64,000 nt of DNA from Phragmites australis (GCF_958298935.1 NC_084922.1:48825458-48889457), one strand, 5' to 3'. Counted from the first letter of the stretch, positions 12,458 through 26,228 are shown. Translations and numbers: made by a program. The notes: a model not told the origin generated them from the letters alone.

Positions 12458-15400
12458 GTTATCTGGTTTTAAACTACTCCAAATTATTTTAAGGTTAATA
12501 GTAGAGAATAAAATTAAGTCCATGTATAAATTGTTTTGCACTTAAAACTAAATCATAAAGATTTATCGTTGAATTGCCTTTATTCATCTATCAAATTCTT
12601 AAAGTAATATATGTCTTGCTGAGTACCTTCCGTACTCATTCTTGCTGTCATTCAGATGAGGAAACTGAGGCTGATTTCGCTGGAGGAGAAGCCGAGGATG
12701 ACGAGTAGACTTAAAAGTTACGCTCACACACTAGCTACTTGTGACTCTGGGTCGTTGTCTTCCGCTGTGCTCTTATTGGCCATTAGACCAGATTTATAAT
12801 ATACAATATGGTTTATAACATTTTATACTCTGTAACCGTACTATTTTATGCACGAAATTTGATTATGATACTACAACTATTATACTATGCATATAAGCTA
12901 CTTGATTCAGAGACTGGTATAAGAGGCATATGAGATCTTAAGAAATTGGGGTCTTACAATATTAGCAGTGGTTCACTTGTATCTTAATGATTTTAAAAGT
13001 GAAAGCAACATTAAAGAACTTAGCTGCTAACTTGATAATTTTGTTGAAAATGTTCATGATGACTCAAGACTCCCTAATTTATAAGGGATCGGGGATCTTT
13101 GCCGAAAACTAGTTAAAACAAAGAAGTATACTAGTTTTTGTCTAGTATTTTTTTTTGGTGAAGTTAACATTGATTTTACCGGTCGTGACGACGACAGTTG
13201 AGAGAGCCGTTTCTGCAATGAAATATATCTAGTCTGATTTGTGCAATAAAATAGGAAATGAATTTTTGCATCATTATTTAATTACCTATGTTAAAACTGA
13301 TGTATTTCAATCTATCACTACAGATGTTTTTTATGCATACCTATCAAGTATGCATGAGTAAAAAGCGTTGCTACCATCAAAATATTGTAATAAAGTATAT
13401 TTTTTTACATGTAATCTGTCTATATGAATGTGTCATTAAGCTTGACAACATAAGGTTTAGATCCTGACACCGCTACTGTGCGCGTACGAACGAAAGCAAC
13501 GTGTCCTGTAAAATGCACAGGACTAATTTGCCTTGCACCTAATGACGCCGTTGCTATTCATCGGACGACAAGTTCTGAGCCCTGTCCCCGTGGCAGGCTA
13601 CGACAGAAGTATAGTTTTGCAAAAAAAAATCAAAACAGGCATATAAGTATTTTTGAATTTAAAAAATATAAAAATAAAAAATCGTTTTTTGCAGCACCGG
13701 AGGAGAATGGCGAGCCCAACATTCGGCTGCGGATCGAGCCCAAAAACGCCAGTGATGACTGAACTGGGCTGCAAGTTCGAACATGCTTCTGACGAGCATT
13801 CCCGCGTTTCTTAGGGTCCAAAATGGGTAGTGCATTCCGTGGGCCAGGCCTTAGTTGGGCTAAGAGAATTTGGGAGCCCATAAAGATTAACGGCCTCACT
13901 TACTTAACACAAGAAAACAATCCTCTCAAAATAAAAACTTAACAAAAAAAGAGAGGGGAAATGTATAATTTTCCCTCTAGTCTTTGGTCAGAGTGTTTGA
14001 TTTCTTCAACCAAGGGAACCAAGGCGATGTCAGGAAATGCTCGAGGAATCGAGGCAAAAATACTACCTTTTCCTCTTCAGGGAAAAATCGACCACGACTT
14101 CCCACACGCTTTTCTATTGCTTCTTCCTCAAGGTCTGTGATCTGCGAGGCGAAAAAAGATACTGTCTTGGAAGATTAGTAGCTCAAGTAACCTGTTTCGT
14201 CAAACACGGTGCCATCCAAATTGACAGATTAACAAGGGGAAAAAACGAACCAGCTGATCGCCCACGGTTAGGCGTTTATTATTTTGTAATATCTGGGCTT
14301 TTCTAAGCATGGGCCACGTGAAATTTGTACCATTAAAGAGTTGTTAGCGAAAGCAACTGAACATACTGATAAATTAGCAGTGGATCGATGAGGTAGCGTG
14401 AAGCCTTGAACGAAATATTCAAGAACAACGGAAGGGGCAATAATTTGGTTGCGCCCGTAGAGTGTTTAGCGTATGTTTATTTTTTACGACATTCTAACCA
14501 TACGGATTATGATTCTTACAATTTAAAATCCAGATGATAGAACCCAAATTATACCATCTAAAATAAATAGCACTATATCATTATAATCACTCTTTTCTCT
14601 TCCTCCCTTATAGACTCGCTCTCTATGTAGCACCATCGTCTCCACCAATTGCCACGGTTTCGGTCATCTCTTTCAATGGTGATGATCTCATCTTGCTCAT
14701 CTCCAACTAACCTACTGATTTCACTCACCAGATTGCCGCAGTATCGCATTATGACGCAGCTCAGGCTCTTCACTCTTCTGCTTCCTGTCTTTGGTGGACG
14801 GCAGATCTAGAGGTAGCTGCATCGTCGAGATGCTCTTCACTGCGCACCGTCGTGAGCCCACCGCCATCCTTGGACAGTGTTGTTGCCTCGGCTACACCAA
14901 CCACACCCAATTCCACCGCCACCGAGCCTGTCGTCGCTCACCTCCGCTCCCCACTGGTGCTGCCCTAAAATCGAGCACCCCACCGCCGACACTCCTCCGA
15001 CTCCAGTCGGATCTGCCACCTCCCCACCTTGGTGATCCCAACTACAACTCAAGTTGGTAGGAGCTCGGGTCGGCAGGAGCTCAGATGATGGGATCTTGGA
15101 TCGGCATCAAGAGGGAGAGAGCAAAGGGTGAGAAAAAAGCGAAATATTATGTTTATAATAGCAATAGTAGGTAAATATATGTCACAATTCATAATCTAGA
15201 AGTAACATTTATCTGGATTATGGATTATGACATAACCTACCTCTAGATTGTGTAATATGGATTGTAAAATTGATCTGTTTATTTTTATTTTAATTTTAAA
15301 ATCAGAATTCTGAAATCATAATAAAAAACAAACTGATCCTTAGTACAAACAACAGTGTTCTCCAACAGTCGGGATGAGATCATATACACAGAAAGCTCCT

Positions 15401-16230
15401 TTTATTGAAAGGGAAAAATGCAACAACACAAAAGGGAAAAATGCAACAACACACTAGTATATATAATCTTTGTATTGAGCTGCATGAACTAACTAATTTA
15501 CCTAAAAATCTAAGTTGATGTAGAAAGATGAACAATTATTTCAATGCTCTTCTCAAATGAAGACTCTCTGAGGAATTAGACTGGAAATAGGAGTCAACAT
15601 CATTTTTTTTAATTGCACCCATCAGAGTAAAACTTGAGACCTTTAGCTTTGATACTATATTTAGCTGCACATACCAATCAATACACAAAAAATCTAAACG
15701 GATAAAAAAAGATGAACAATTCATTGTACTTCAACACTTTTGAACAAACACGAGGAATACCATGCATTCTGGAGAAAATACAGTACATCATGCTATACTA
15801 CTGAATATTTTATGGTGGCGACGTACATACAATATACTCTCAGTAGGAAGGTTCTGAAGGCATATGCATACACTTTTCCAGACTCGTATTACAGGAGAGC
15901 ACATCACGTTTCTGTAATCAAGACCGAGAAGGTTTGACTCTCCACATGAGATTTAGAAATGCACATGCAAGGCAGGGAAAGATGAGCATACATTTGATCC
16001 GGTACCACACTGTAACCCAGTAGAATCAGTCTCATTTGGCTTCTTGAACAAAATCATCCTCATAGGCCAATGTCACCCTCTTTGACAAGATCAACACCCT
16101 AACAACCAAATTGCTAACTTTTTCATTTTTAAGAATGGAAAACGAACCAAAGTGTTAAGTATAGATCAAGCAGTTTCCCCCTACGGCACTCCTCTTCACT
16201 CTTCTCTGTTCTTGTCCTCCTGGCGGCAAC
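12458..16230. other. Intergenic, no gene supported
   Basis: 12460-12960 looks like an older LTR-retrotransposon end (it contains TTGGGGTCTTACA), probably part of the host repeat into which the solo LTR jumped. 14470-15330 has a GC-rich core (about 14640-15070) flanked by weakly complementary AT-rich arms, which could be a diverged transposon. A 20-bp direct repeat lies at about 15409-15447. The open frames here lack codon bias or recognisable domains. Confidence 0.45.
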
Positions 16231-16237
16231 TCTTACG

Positions 16238-17644
16238 ATGGGGAGCCAGCAGAACATCCTTAACCAGCTGGTGTCCTTCATCCTCGGGGCGTCCGCCGCC
16301 GCGGTCTTGCTCTTCTTCCTTACCTCGGCCGGGAGTGGCGCGCGGTCGACGGGGATATCGAGCTGGACCAATGGAACTACGACGTTTCCACCCGCCGAAG
16401 AGGCTAGCCCGGCAAGAGAAGCAGCTGCTCACGCCGAAGAAAAGGTCAATTAGCTAGCCCGGTTCCAAAATTCGGAATTCAAAGTTGCAATTTTTGCTGA
16501 TTTTATCTGTACTGGTGTTGCCTTGCTTGTTTCTTGACATCGTTTTCTTTTTGGCTCATACAGGGGGCTGCGACGCCGGAGCAGGACGAGTTGGAGCAGC
16601 TGCTGCGTGCGGTGGCCGACGAGGACCGGACGGTGATCATGACGTCGGTGAACGAGGCGTGGGCGGCGCAGGACTCGCTGCTGGACCTCTTCCTCGAGAG
16701 CTTCCGTACCGGCGAGCGGATCGCGCACTTCGCGAACCACCTCCTCATCGTCGCCGTCGACGCCGGCGCGCTCCAGCGGTGCCGCGCCGTGCACCCGCAC
16801 TGCTACCTCCTCCCGGCGGCCGCCAGCCGCAACCTCTCCGACGAGAAGGTGTTCATGAGCAAGGACTACATCGACCTGGTCTGGAGCAAGGTCCGGCTGC
16901 AGCAGAGGATCCTGGAGCTCGGATACAACTTCCTCTTCACGGTACGTACGCACGCACGCGCGAACCAGTTGGACTTGGAATAGTTCCCAGAAATTGACCA
17001 AAGGAGATTTTAATCAAGTCCATTTCAGAAACAGGCAAACAGTTGGCCCAATGTGAACACATTTTAGATTTTACAACTCCAACATGAGAAACTGAACTGG
17101 TTTCTTATGAAATTTCATTCGTTTCAAAGCTTACGGTACGGTAAAATGAACGCTGCAGGATGTGGACATCCTATGGTTCCGCAACCCGTTCGAGCGGATG
17201 TCGGTGGCGGCGCACATGGTGACCTCGTCGGACTTCTATTTCGGCGACCCGTACAGCCCGATGAACTTCCCGAACACGGGGTTCCTGTACGCCAAGTCGA
17301 GCCGGCGCACGGTGGGGGCGTTCGAGGCGTGGCGCGGCGCGCGGGAGTCGTTCCCGGGGAAGCACGAGCAGCAGGTGCTGAACGAGATCAAGCACGACCT
17401 CGTCGCCACGCGCGGCCTGCGCATCCAGTTCCTGGACACGGAGCACAACGCCGGCTTCTGCAACAACACGCGCGACTTCAACACGCTCTACACCATGCAC
17501 GCCAACTGCTGCGTGGGGCTCGGCGCCAAGCTCCACGACCTCGGGAATCTGCTGCAGGAGTGGCGGGCGTATAGGCAGATGGACGACGGCGAGCGGAGCC
17601 GAGGGCCGGTGCGCTGGAAGGTGCCCGGCATATGCATCCACTGA
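16238..17644 (+). CDS. Gene A: nucleotide-diphospho-sugar transferase family (PF03407) type II membrane protein
   Basis: Probable Golgi glycosyltransferase of the At4g15970-like family (DUF271, related to GT77). Acceptor and donor are unknown. Exons 16238-16444, 16564-16941 and 17159-17644 have GT-AG borders, phase 0, and give 356 aa. Exon 1 encodes a short cytosolic N-terminus, a hydrophobic anchor (about residues 11-29) and a stem with an NGT glycosylation sequon. Exon 2 has DRTVIMTSVNEAW, HPHCYLL, DYIDLVWSK and QQRILELGYNFLFT. Exon 3 opens with DVDILWFRNPF, the DxD metal and sugar-nucleotide site, followed by NTGFLYAKS, HEQQVLNEIKHDL and CTMHANCC-like TMHANCCVGL. It is the most diverged intact copy in the array. 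The ATG chosen gives the same 69-codon exon 1 as genes B and D. Confidence 0.9.
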
Positions 17645-18447
17645 GATCTGTACGCGCGCGCGGTCAGCCACTCGGTACGAGGTGAATCGTTTAGGCGTTC
17701 GTCTCGTCAGCCACTGATGCGAACGAGACCAACCGGCAGTGCACGTGCGTGTGTTTGCGCAGCGTGGATTAGGTGTGCGATTTCTACTGTAATTTGTACT
17801 TCCTGTACAAAACGGGGAAGAAAGTCAATTGCGTATGCAGTGCGCTTCTTGTCCAGTGAAAGAGATGGTGAAATATCGTGAGTTGGTTCTTTAGCCCGGA
17901 TCATCTGATACAACTTTGTACGCTATATGGGGCGTTTGGTTGCTCGAATGGCTGAGCCTAGTCCATATATATGAGCAAGCCTCAACTTAGTCGGACTGAG
18001 TATATGCAGAGCAATTTATTTAGTTGGCTGTATGTATTTAATCTGGTTGAAAAGGAGATTGTTTGGTTGTCCGTATAAGTATATGTTACATAAGATTAAA
18101 ATAAAAAAATAAATATTAATATGATGCTTATTTTGCATAAATACACTCAATAATACTTAATTTATTATATTAAACCTTACTCTAATTTGAAATGTCCTAA
18201 TATGAATTAATATTCACTAATTATATGCTAATATCATTATTAGCTGAGCCAGGTCTACATCTCGCGAGATTGGCTCTGCAGAAACACAATAGAAATCTGT
18301 TTTTCAGGAGCCAGACTTGTATAATGATTTTGCATTTTGTGAGCCAGACTCCAGAGGTGGTACAGCCAACTAAACACTGTGATGCTGCATCCCGTGAGCC
18401 TGGTTAAGGCATTGACCGTCTAGGTGACACTTGAATGGATATCATGT
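17645..18447. other. Gene A 3' flank with possible MITE
   Basis: About 17930-18390 begins GGGGCGTTTGGTTGCTCG and ends near GTACAGCCAACTAAACACTG. This weak inverted pair is of the kind seen in many grass MITEs. The evidence is only the terminal resemblance, and I see no target duplication. No gene seen. Confidence 0.3.
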
Positions 18448-20265
18448 ATTTTTTAGAAAATAGATAAAACATCCGGCTTTTTGCATCCTTAGATGCATAC
18501 AATCAACAATTGATTATTACAAACTCCATGCATTAGTAGCAAACATCACACGGGTAAGAAAAGAAACTAAAAAATAAAGTGTCAAGAAGCTTGCAATCTG
18601 TAACTACATGATCATCCGTGGTGGGTGAAGAGCTCTATTATCACCACCTCCAATATATGACAAACCGACATAAACTCTTCACTCTGATCCTTCCTGTGAA
18701 GTAGTCTCCAGAACCTTAGCCAGTAAGTGTCTCTGAAAAATGCCTACATGAATGATATAATTATTTTTTTATGAAACACTATATCATTACGACATAGCCA
18801 AATAGCTCAGAACATAGCCGATATCCCAACTAAGATTCTTTTTTTTTCTTAGCTCCTATCTCACATAACCAAGTACCGATCATATGTGACATGTTCATCA
18901 GTTTCTTAATCCCTAAGGCTATTCTGATTATATAACAGATAGTCTTAGCTAAAGGACATTCGAAAAAGAGGTGCTGGATAGATTCATTATGATTACAAAA
19001 GACACACTTGAGGCTGTCCTTTTAGTTTCTTTTGACCAGGTTATCTTTGGTCAAAATCACCTTACGACCTATGTACCATAATAATTTTTTTTATTTTTAA
19101 CGGGAGCTTTAGTTGCCAAAGCCTCTTATTTGGGATACTAATAGGTTGGTTTAGCATTTACTTGTAGATCGACTGGACAATGAATTGTCCTTTCCCATTC
19201 AAATCCCAATTAAAAGTATCTCTGTCATTAGAGAGCTGAATATGAACAAGTTGCAATGTCAATTGTTGCCATTCAATCAGCTTGTTCCTGATTATCGGTC
19301 GGCGGAAGGATAAATTAAGAGGTATGCTTCTCATTACTTCCGCTACTGTGGCATATTTATGTCTCACAACCTGGTACAACAAGGAATAAAGTTGGCTCAG
19401 TGGGTTTTTACCTAGCCAAATATCGTTCCAAAATCGAGTTTGCTTCCCATTTTGTACATGAAAAGAACCCCATTTGAGAAATTCATTCTTAATTTTTATA
19501 AGGCCAGCCTAGAATTGTGAATCTCCTGGCTGTCCTTGAACTTGTGTGAGCGTTTTGGAGCCAAGATACTTATTCCGGAGCAGTTGTTATCAAACCTCAT
19601 CCTCATTAAGCAGCTTAAAAAGCTATTTGTTTAAGAGGCAGATATTCTTGACCGAAATGTTGGTAATTCCCAAACCCCCTTGGTCCTTGAGTAGGCAAAG
19701 AATATCCCAACGTGTAAATCCATATATTTTTTCTTGTGACTGTCTCCTTGCCAGAAAAATCTGGATCGTAGATAATCCAATCTTTTGAGGACTCCCTGAG
19801 GGATCTCAAATAAAGATATCATGAAAATTGGGAGGCTAATGAGGACCGAATTAAGGAGTACTAATCGGCCTCCAGCTGACATCATCTTCCCTTTCCAACT
19901 GCTCAATTTCCTTTCGAATCTATTTTCAACCTCCTTCCAATCACTATTTCTTAATTTGCGGTGATGCATTGGAATGCCCAGGTATTTAAAAGGGTATATG
20001 TTAGTATTACACTTAAATACCTGAGTATATTGGTGTTCATATTCTTTTGTCACACCATAGCAAAATAGCTCATTCTTGTGGAAGTTTATTTTCAATCCCG
20101 AGAGTTGCTCAAACATACAAATGATGAGTTTCATATTCTTAACATGTTCTAAATTATGGTCTATAAAAATAATGATGTCATCCACATATTATAGAATAGA
20201 CAGACTATCATTTATTAAATATGGAACCAATCCTGTTATTTGTGCAACTGATATCCTATATGGTC
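18448..20265 (-). mobile_element. LINE (non-LTR retrotransposon), 5'-truncated and mutated
   Basis: Minus-strand remains of an L1-type element. About 20170-19640 encodes the end of the reverse transcriptase: YVDDIIIF is a variant of the catalytic YADD box, followed by FEQLSGLKINFHKNE and FKYLGIPMHHRKLR. About 19380-18880 encodes the tail with the zf-RVT motif (CxFC, then HLFFECPLAKT). The 3' end near 18450 ends in an A-rich tract after a CATCCGGCTTTTTGCATCC-type sequence (plus-strand reading). The same 3' end recurs at 56.5 kb. The endonuclease and most of the RT are missing. The right boundary is approximate. Confidence 0.8.
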
Positions 20266-20471
20266 TACCAACTCCAGAATGTCTCCCTTTTGTCCACTGT
20301 GACCTATCGTGAAGCATTGAGCCCGGTAACATGTCGTGTAATTTTTCATCTTCAAGTATTAGTATGTATTTATATGAAGGGCTTGGGATTGTGCGTGACC
20401 ATGGGGATCTTACAAAGATGCAAGACATGGGCCACGCCGCTCAAAGGAAAGACATGGTCGGGGCAGTGACC

Positions 20472-20631
20472 AGTGGCAGAGCTTGGTGACAAACATAATG
20501 GGGGCCCAAGCTTAGAAAGCCATAGGTAGTTTGATACTTTTGTTAAGTACAATTAAGTAATTTCTTGAGAAATCTAAAGGAATAGGAAGGGCCATGGCCC
20601 CCTTTGGCATGGCTTAAGCTCCGCTGGCAGC
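20472..20631. mobile_element. Small 160-bp MITE-like insertion
   Basis: A perfect direct repeat GGCAGTGACC (20462-20471 and 20632-20641) flanks a 160-bp segment whose ends are weakly inverted (GCAGAGCTT at the left, AAGCTCCGC at the right). The size of the direct repeat fits an 8-10 bp duplicating superfamily such as hAT or MULE. A GGGGGCC/GGCCCCC pair lies inside. Confidence 0.45.
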
Positions 20632-20641
20632 GGCAGTGACC

Positions 20642-22183
20642 ACGTAAAAGATCTATGCAAGCATCATGTATACGGTCAACGCATTCAGGGGAGAATTTGA
20701 AAATATCAACTTGCATGTGTGAGAACGTAACAAAATGACTTACAGGTGGGTTTATGAAACCCCCTGACTTGCAGGTGAATTTTTGCAATTTTCTCTTCAT
20801 AAATTTATAGCATACATTTAGATAAATAATTCTAGCCATAGCCCACTTGTCATACAAATCAGTTATATACTACATTATTTTGCTTACACGTCCAAAATAG
20901 TTAATGTGGTACTTAAAGTATTGTTTTACCTTTAGGAGCACATGTAAGTCATACAATTTAGCACCATAGTTCCACCGTTTGGTAAAGTTCTTGAAGTCCA
21001 GGTCATTTGCTAGCAAAAAGGGCAGCACACATATCTTTTTCATTCTAGTTTTTCCTTCAAGTATTGTGCAACCATAGTATTTTGGATAAAGCTCAAGCCA
21101 TCACGGGAGCACCTAGTTTCATTTAGCGTTGCATGCAAACTGGCGAGTACCCATAGTCTTTACTTCGATAGAGTTCAAACAAACTGCGGCACACTGTTGC
21201 TTAAACTGATGTCTATATCCACCACGTCATCGAAATTTTAGAAGCATCAGACCAGCACTTGGGTTTCACTGTATTCCATGCCAGCAAAACCCAAACCACG
21301 GTTTAAAAATAGGGGCATTTGCAAATACTTTTTTGATTTTTTTTATTTTTTATAAAGATATCACTCGAATAATAGTTTTAATAGTATCTTTATAGTTTTT
21401 ATAGCAAGCTTACAATAATATTAGAAATAGTAGTTTCTTTGTAATTATAAAAAAAATATTGTGTAGGACATGGTTTCCATGGTCAATAATTCTTCTAGGG
21501 CCACAAGGTTTCCATGTGCTGTTTCTCAGGCCAAATATTTTATTTACTCAGGATCCACCGTTATTGAGACGTTCTTCCTATAGCACAATAGCACCCATAG
21601 TTCAATCATCAATGAGACAGCGTTGCAGCTGATTGATCTCCTTGACGACGCCTATAAATAGAACAGCCCTTCGGCTGTTGCTATCCGAGAAAACACCCAC
21701 ACCTCAAGGTTCACACAAGTCGATCATTAGGATACTACAGTCTATAGTTAAACTATAGTTGTGGGTTTTCTACCAAGTCCTTGTTCTTCAAGCCTCAACT
21801 ACGTCGGATTTCTGTAGCGGAGCTAAGGTGTCATATTAATAGCCTGGGAGAATTTTGGTTTTCATAATAAGAGGCAAGCTGCGTGTACACCTCCATTATA
21901 ATATTATGCTTTTATTTGCAATATGATATGTGCAATTTAATTTGATAATTACTCCGTACATGTTGTTGATACGCTAATTATTCCAGATATATGATAGTAT
22001 GCTTTTGCTCTGCATATATGAATGGATCATATTTGGCCATCGCTTTTGTTTAGGTATGAGGTGTTATATCCATGGGAACCACTTCAACTGATGAAAATGA
22101 TATTCATGCATTCTAAATAGTGCTAATAATGTTTTGGTACTTACTTTTTTTACTTGGATGAGAATAATTGTTCTATTTTATAA
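20642..22183. other. Intergenic, LTR-like sequence, no gene
   Basis: A plus-strand CCTATAAATAG box at about 21650 sits ahead of CTTCGGCTG and an A-rich leader. This arrangement is typical of a plant retrotransposon LTR promoter, but neither end of the LTR nor any internal domain is visible. The remainder is AT-rich. Confidence 0.35.
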
Positions 22184-23440
22184 AAGGAAGAAGTTCATTT
22201 TACTCCTCTAAAGAATCAGCGTAGTCCAGATAACCCCTAAAGTATAAAACCGTTTAGTTTACTTTCTAAAATTTCAATACCGGATCACGTTACCCCCTCA
22301 GCTGATTTCAACAACGATTTTCTGATTTTTAATTAGATAATTTTGCATTTAGGTCCCTAAACTTTTCTATTTTCATAAAAAAGCCTTTGCTTTTTACACT
22401 TACCCTTATAGTTTTATTTATTTACATATAAGTCCCCAAAACTTTACAGATAAGCCCCTAAACCTTTTATATTTTTACTAAATAGCCCCTACCTTTTTAA
22501 AAAGACCCCTGTAAATTCAAACCTTTATAACCTTTTCATACGAGCTCCGTTTTAATTGATTCTTGCGCTCACACGATCATAGAAATGGATACTTTCTGTT
22601 AGTAGGCTTTTTATAACACTTTGCTACTATTTGGTGTACTGTTCTTAGTTATTTGTATTTTCTCTTTTGTCAGTTGGTCCTGCGAGTAGACGATTACATT
22701 CAGAAGCAGTACGAAAATCTATAGGAGTATGAGTTCAAGACAACTGAGCAGCATCCAAGTAAGTGTCCTTGATCACATTGACCCCATTGTAGGAAAATGT
22801 GTCTTTTATTTCTACTGCATGCTTGTCAATATGAATATAATGTTTAGGGTTATGGGTACGACTTGACCAATTAACTAGATGTTCTCCTTACTCTGTACGC
22901 ATCGGTTGACTGTTGAGTGGCACAAGAGGAGGCCTCGCAGGACCAACAGACAAAAGAGTAAACACAAATAACTAAGAACAGTACACCAAACAGTAGCAAA
23001 ATGCTATAAAAAGCCTACTAACAGAAAGTACTCGTTGCTATGATTGCATGAGCGTAAGAATCGTCTAAAACAGAGCTCGTATGAAGAAGTTATAAATATT
23101 TGAAGTTACAATGGTCTTTCTATAAAAAGGTAGGGTCTATTTAGTAAAAAAGAGAAGGTCTAGGAGCTTATTTGTAAAATTTTAGTGACTTATATGTAAA
23201 TAAATAAAACTATAAGGGGGTAAATGTAAAAACAAGGTTTTTTGAAAATAGAAAAAGTTTAGGGATCTAAATGAAAAATTACCTAATTAAAAATCAGAAA
23301 ACCGCTGTTGAAACCGGTTGAGGGGGTAAAGTGATCCGGTATTGAAACTTTAAGGGAGTAAACTGAACGGTTTTATATTTTAAGGGGTTATCAGGACTAC
23401 GCCAATTCTTTCGAGGAGTAAGATGAACTTCTTCCAAGTT
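22184..23440. mobile_element. Long-terminal-inverted-repeat element (foldback type)
   Basis: Two arms of about 510 bp, 22184-22700 and about 22930-23440, are reverse complements with scattered mismatches. GAAGAAGTTCATTTTACTCC at the left pairs with GGAGTAAGATGAACTTCTTCC at the right, and the inner ends GGTCCTGCGAG and CTCGCAGGACC match. The spacer of about 230 bp has no recognisable coding sequence. I cannot assign the superfamily. Long TIRs of this kind occur in MULEs and in Foldback elements. Confidence 0.75.
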
Positions 23441-25709
23441 TTAATGATACCGAACACTCTATCCGCATCAACTCATGGTACACTGCTAGAACTATGTCTC
23501 AAAAATGGGCACACCTTGCCCACTCACACTTAAAGAAAATACACACAACCCATGCTAGTTGTTGTGACTAAACTATAGTTCGTTCATGACCGTGTACATG
23601 ACTATCTGAATAGTTTAACTTCTACAGAGTGGTACACTTTACCCACAAGATGAGTTTGGTAACTAACCATCGTCATGGTAGTACGAATCAATAAAGTCAT
23701 TACCCATCACAACATCATCCTATTAGCCCTCTACGAGAAGTAATTAGAGGTTCCTAACCTTTACTAGGCCTCCAACTGGATCGACAGGCTTGCACCCGCT
23801 TGCACCTGCTCCATGGTCTCCCGTTGCACTCCTGCCTCTAGACGACCAGTAAACTAGCTGATGGGGTTTAAACTAAACCCTGCAATATATAGGGTCGAGT
23901 GATTGCACTGTGAATACTAGGTAGAATGTCACACCAACTCGATCTTTAATTGTGCCAAGGCAAATATATCCACACTAAACCTGTCACATAGACAATACAT
24001 AAACTCCAAAGGCATTCCCGGCAGGAACCCTAATTTGTCCCAGCTCTAACAGGTTATCTCTTATTAGCATTATCCGATAAGCCTTCCCATCCTAACAACT
24101 CACACAACAACAAGTCACCAGTTTCACACATTTCACAAAAACTAATTATGATTAAGCATTGAATAGTAAGGTACACAATCCTAAGCATACTAGTAATAAT
24201 GTCTTCGTCTTGGCATAATAAAAGTTGCCAAGATGACCGTACTAGGGTTACCAAAGTAATATTCAAGTCAAAGCAATTCAGCTAGCTATTATATTGTAGG
24301 ACATAACTAGATCAACCATTTAAATTATGCCAATAATTAATACTTCATGTAAATATTTAGTGGACAACGGTTGCTACGGGTTGTGGTAATAAAATCTAGG
24401 TATAATATGATAAACGAGGGAAATAGATTGGAACTTGCCTTCATTGAAGTCCTAAAGGGGGTCCTGTTCAAAGTCTTATGTTCCTAGCTCCTCCTTCTCG
24501 AACTCTCCGGTTTTTAAAACGTGGCACACAAACAACATAAACATATATATAAATACAAACAAAATAAAAATAATTTGAAATAAATATGAAGTTGATGGAA
24601 AAAATAGGATTTAATATTAGATGAATATCTGTGAACAAAATCGTCAAAATTGGAGTTGAAACGAGGATATATGAGCTTCGGAAGTTGGTCGTTAAATAAA
24701 TTTAGGAAAAAGAAAAGGAGAAGAATATTCTCTCAAAAATATTTTTTGAAAAAGAGAAAATGTATTGTACTGTAGACTAGGTGCAAGGATTTGTAGACCA
24801 TAAGAACTCCAGTCTATGGTCCACGGTGGATCAGGGGCGTGGACATGCTGACGTGGCTGCCAGACTGGACTAAAGGGGGTGAAGTCGGTTGAGGTGGCTG
24901 CTGACATGGCAGACACGTGTCAGAAAAGGGGTGAGGGTTGTTGGGGCGGCGCTGGGACGATGGTGCCAGGGTGTCCGTGGTGGGGGCTCACCGAAGGGCT
25001 TGCCGCCTGTGGCTCCTGACCTCGGATTAGGCCAAAAGGGGATCCAAAGTGATCGGCTTGGCACGGTGGAGCTGGTGGCGGGCATATCGTCGGTGGATGG
25101 CATGTGGAACAGAACCAATCGCTCACCAAAGTTGGGAGTGACAACGGTTGATAGGGGAAACATGATGAGACATGGTTTGGGTCAGGTTTTTGGGCGTTGG
25201 GAGCCTGCTCAGGGTGTGAGGAAGTGTTATCCGTGCTCGGCTTGGTTGGTGAGGCATCAATGATGGTCGGAAAAGGAGAAGGAGGCTGGTGGTCATGGAG
25301 GCTCGGTGGCAGCTCCGGAGAGAGGGAGAGAGGCTATGCAGAGGGGTGGAGAAGGTGGAGTGAGGTCGAGTGAAGCTCACCATGAGGCCTAATTGACCGG
25401 TGGTGGCATTTTGACGATGGATCGATGGCGGCTGCCATCAGCGGAGAGAAGAAATGGTGAGGGAGGGAGAGAGGTAGCAAACCTAGCCTCAATGTGCTCG
25501 GTGGAATGTGGCGAGGAGCGAAGGGGCTCAGGCAGGGCCTTTTATAGGCGGAGGAGGGCGATTGGCATTGCAGTGCCGACAAACGCGGTGGACACCAGTC
25601 GTGGTGTGCGGCTTTAGCCAAGGGCGTGGCTGGCGTCAACTATCACCAGTGCCCATGAGAGCACACAGAGAGGGAGGTAGGGAGGGAGGGAGGGAGGGAG
25701 GGGGAGGGA

Positions 25710-25746
<37 letters not shown>

Positions 25747-26198
25747 GTAGGGCTGTGGTTGGCGTCAACATAATGAGGCCTGTACGTAGCTTAGTCCACA
25801 TGGAGCTGTGTGCTCATTGTCGACTCCTGTGCGCAGTGACCAAGCACAGGGGGAGGCAAGGTGGTGGAGGCGACATGGCATTGGCAGAAGGTAGGTAAGT
25901 GGGGCCATGGGTGGTGACTTGGCACGGGATCCAGCTGCAACATGCTTGGGGCGCGAGCACGCGTGGTGGGAGGAGGAAGAAGGGGTGGCGGACTGGCGCG
26001 AGCGAGCCGCTGGAGAAGAAAATAAGAGTGGGCTATAGAGGGAGGTGAGCTGGGGCATGGAAGGAAGATAGAGGGAGAGAGTGGGTTGGGCCTGAGAGAG
26101 ATTGAGCCTAAGAAATAAAAGGGTTTGGAAACTTGATTTTAATTGATTTCTTTTGCAATGATTTTGGATTTGATTATTAAAAAAATTGGGATGTTACA
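23441..26198 (-). mobile_element. 3' LTR (approximate) of outer gypsy element
   Basis: The minus-strand LTR begins at 26198 with TGTAACATCCC, directly after a purine-rich tract (AAGTGGGGTAGGTT), the expected polypurine primer. Two portions of it recur at 30441-31039: 24116-24370 is nearly identical to 30447-30690, and 25860-26198 resembles 30700-31039. The distal end is not resolved, so the left coordinate is a guess. The GC-rich part (24850-26100) yields many spurious reading frames. Confidence 0.55.
25671..25745. repeat. (GGGA)n-(GA)n purine simple repeat
   Basis: A polypurine tract running from GGGAGGGA units into a perfect GA dinucleotide run. It lies in the gypsy LTR and is probably length-variable. 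Confidence 0.9.
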
Positions 26199-26228
26199 AA
26201 CCTACCCCACTTAAAAAGAATCTTGCCC

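Noticed and set aside
14470..15330. Possible transposon with GC-rich core
   Set aside because: The inverted similarity of the flanks is too weak to set ends, and no target duplication was found.
18448..20641. Target-site duplication for the large LINE
   Set aside because: I looked for a copy of the 3' flank (GAATGGATATCATGTA) near the 5' end and found only partial resemblance.
24889..25750. Several plus-strand frames in the 25-kb region
   Set aside because: They are antisense to a gypsy LTR, Gly/Arg-rich and partly made of a GGGA/GA simple repeat. No family resemblance.
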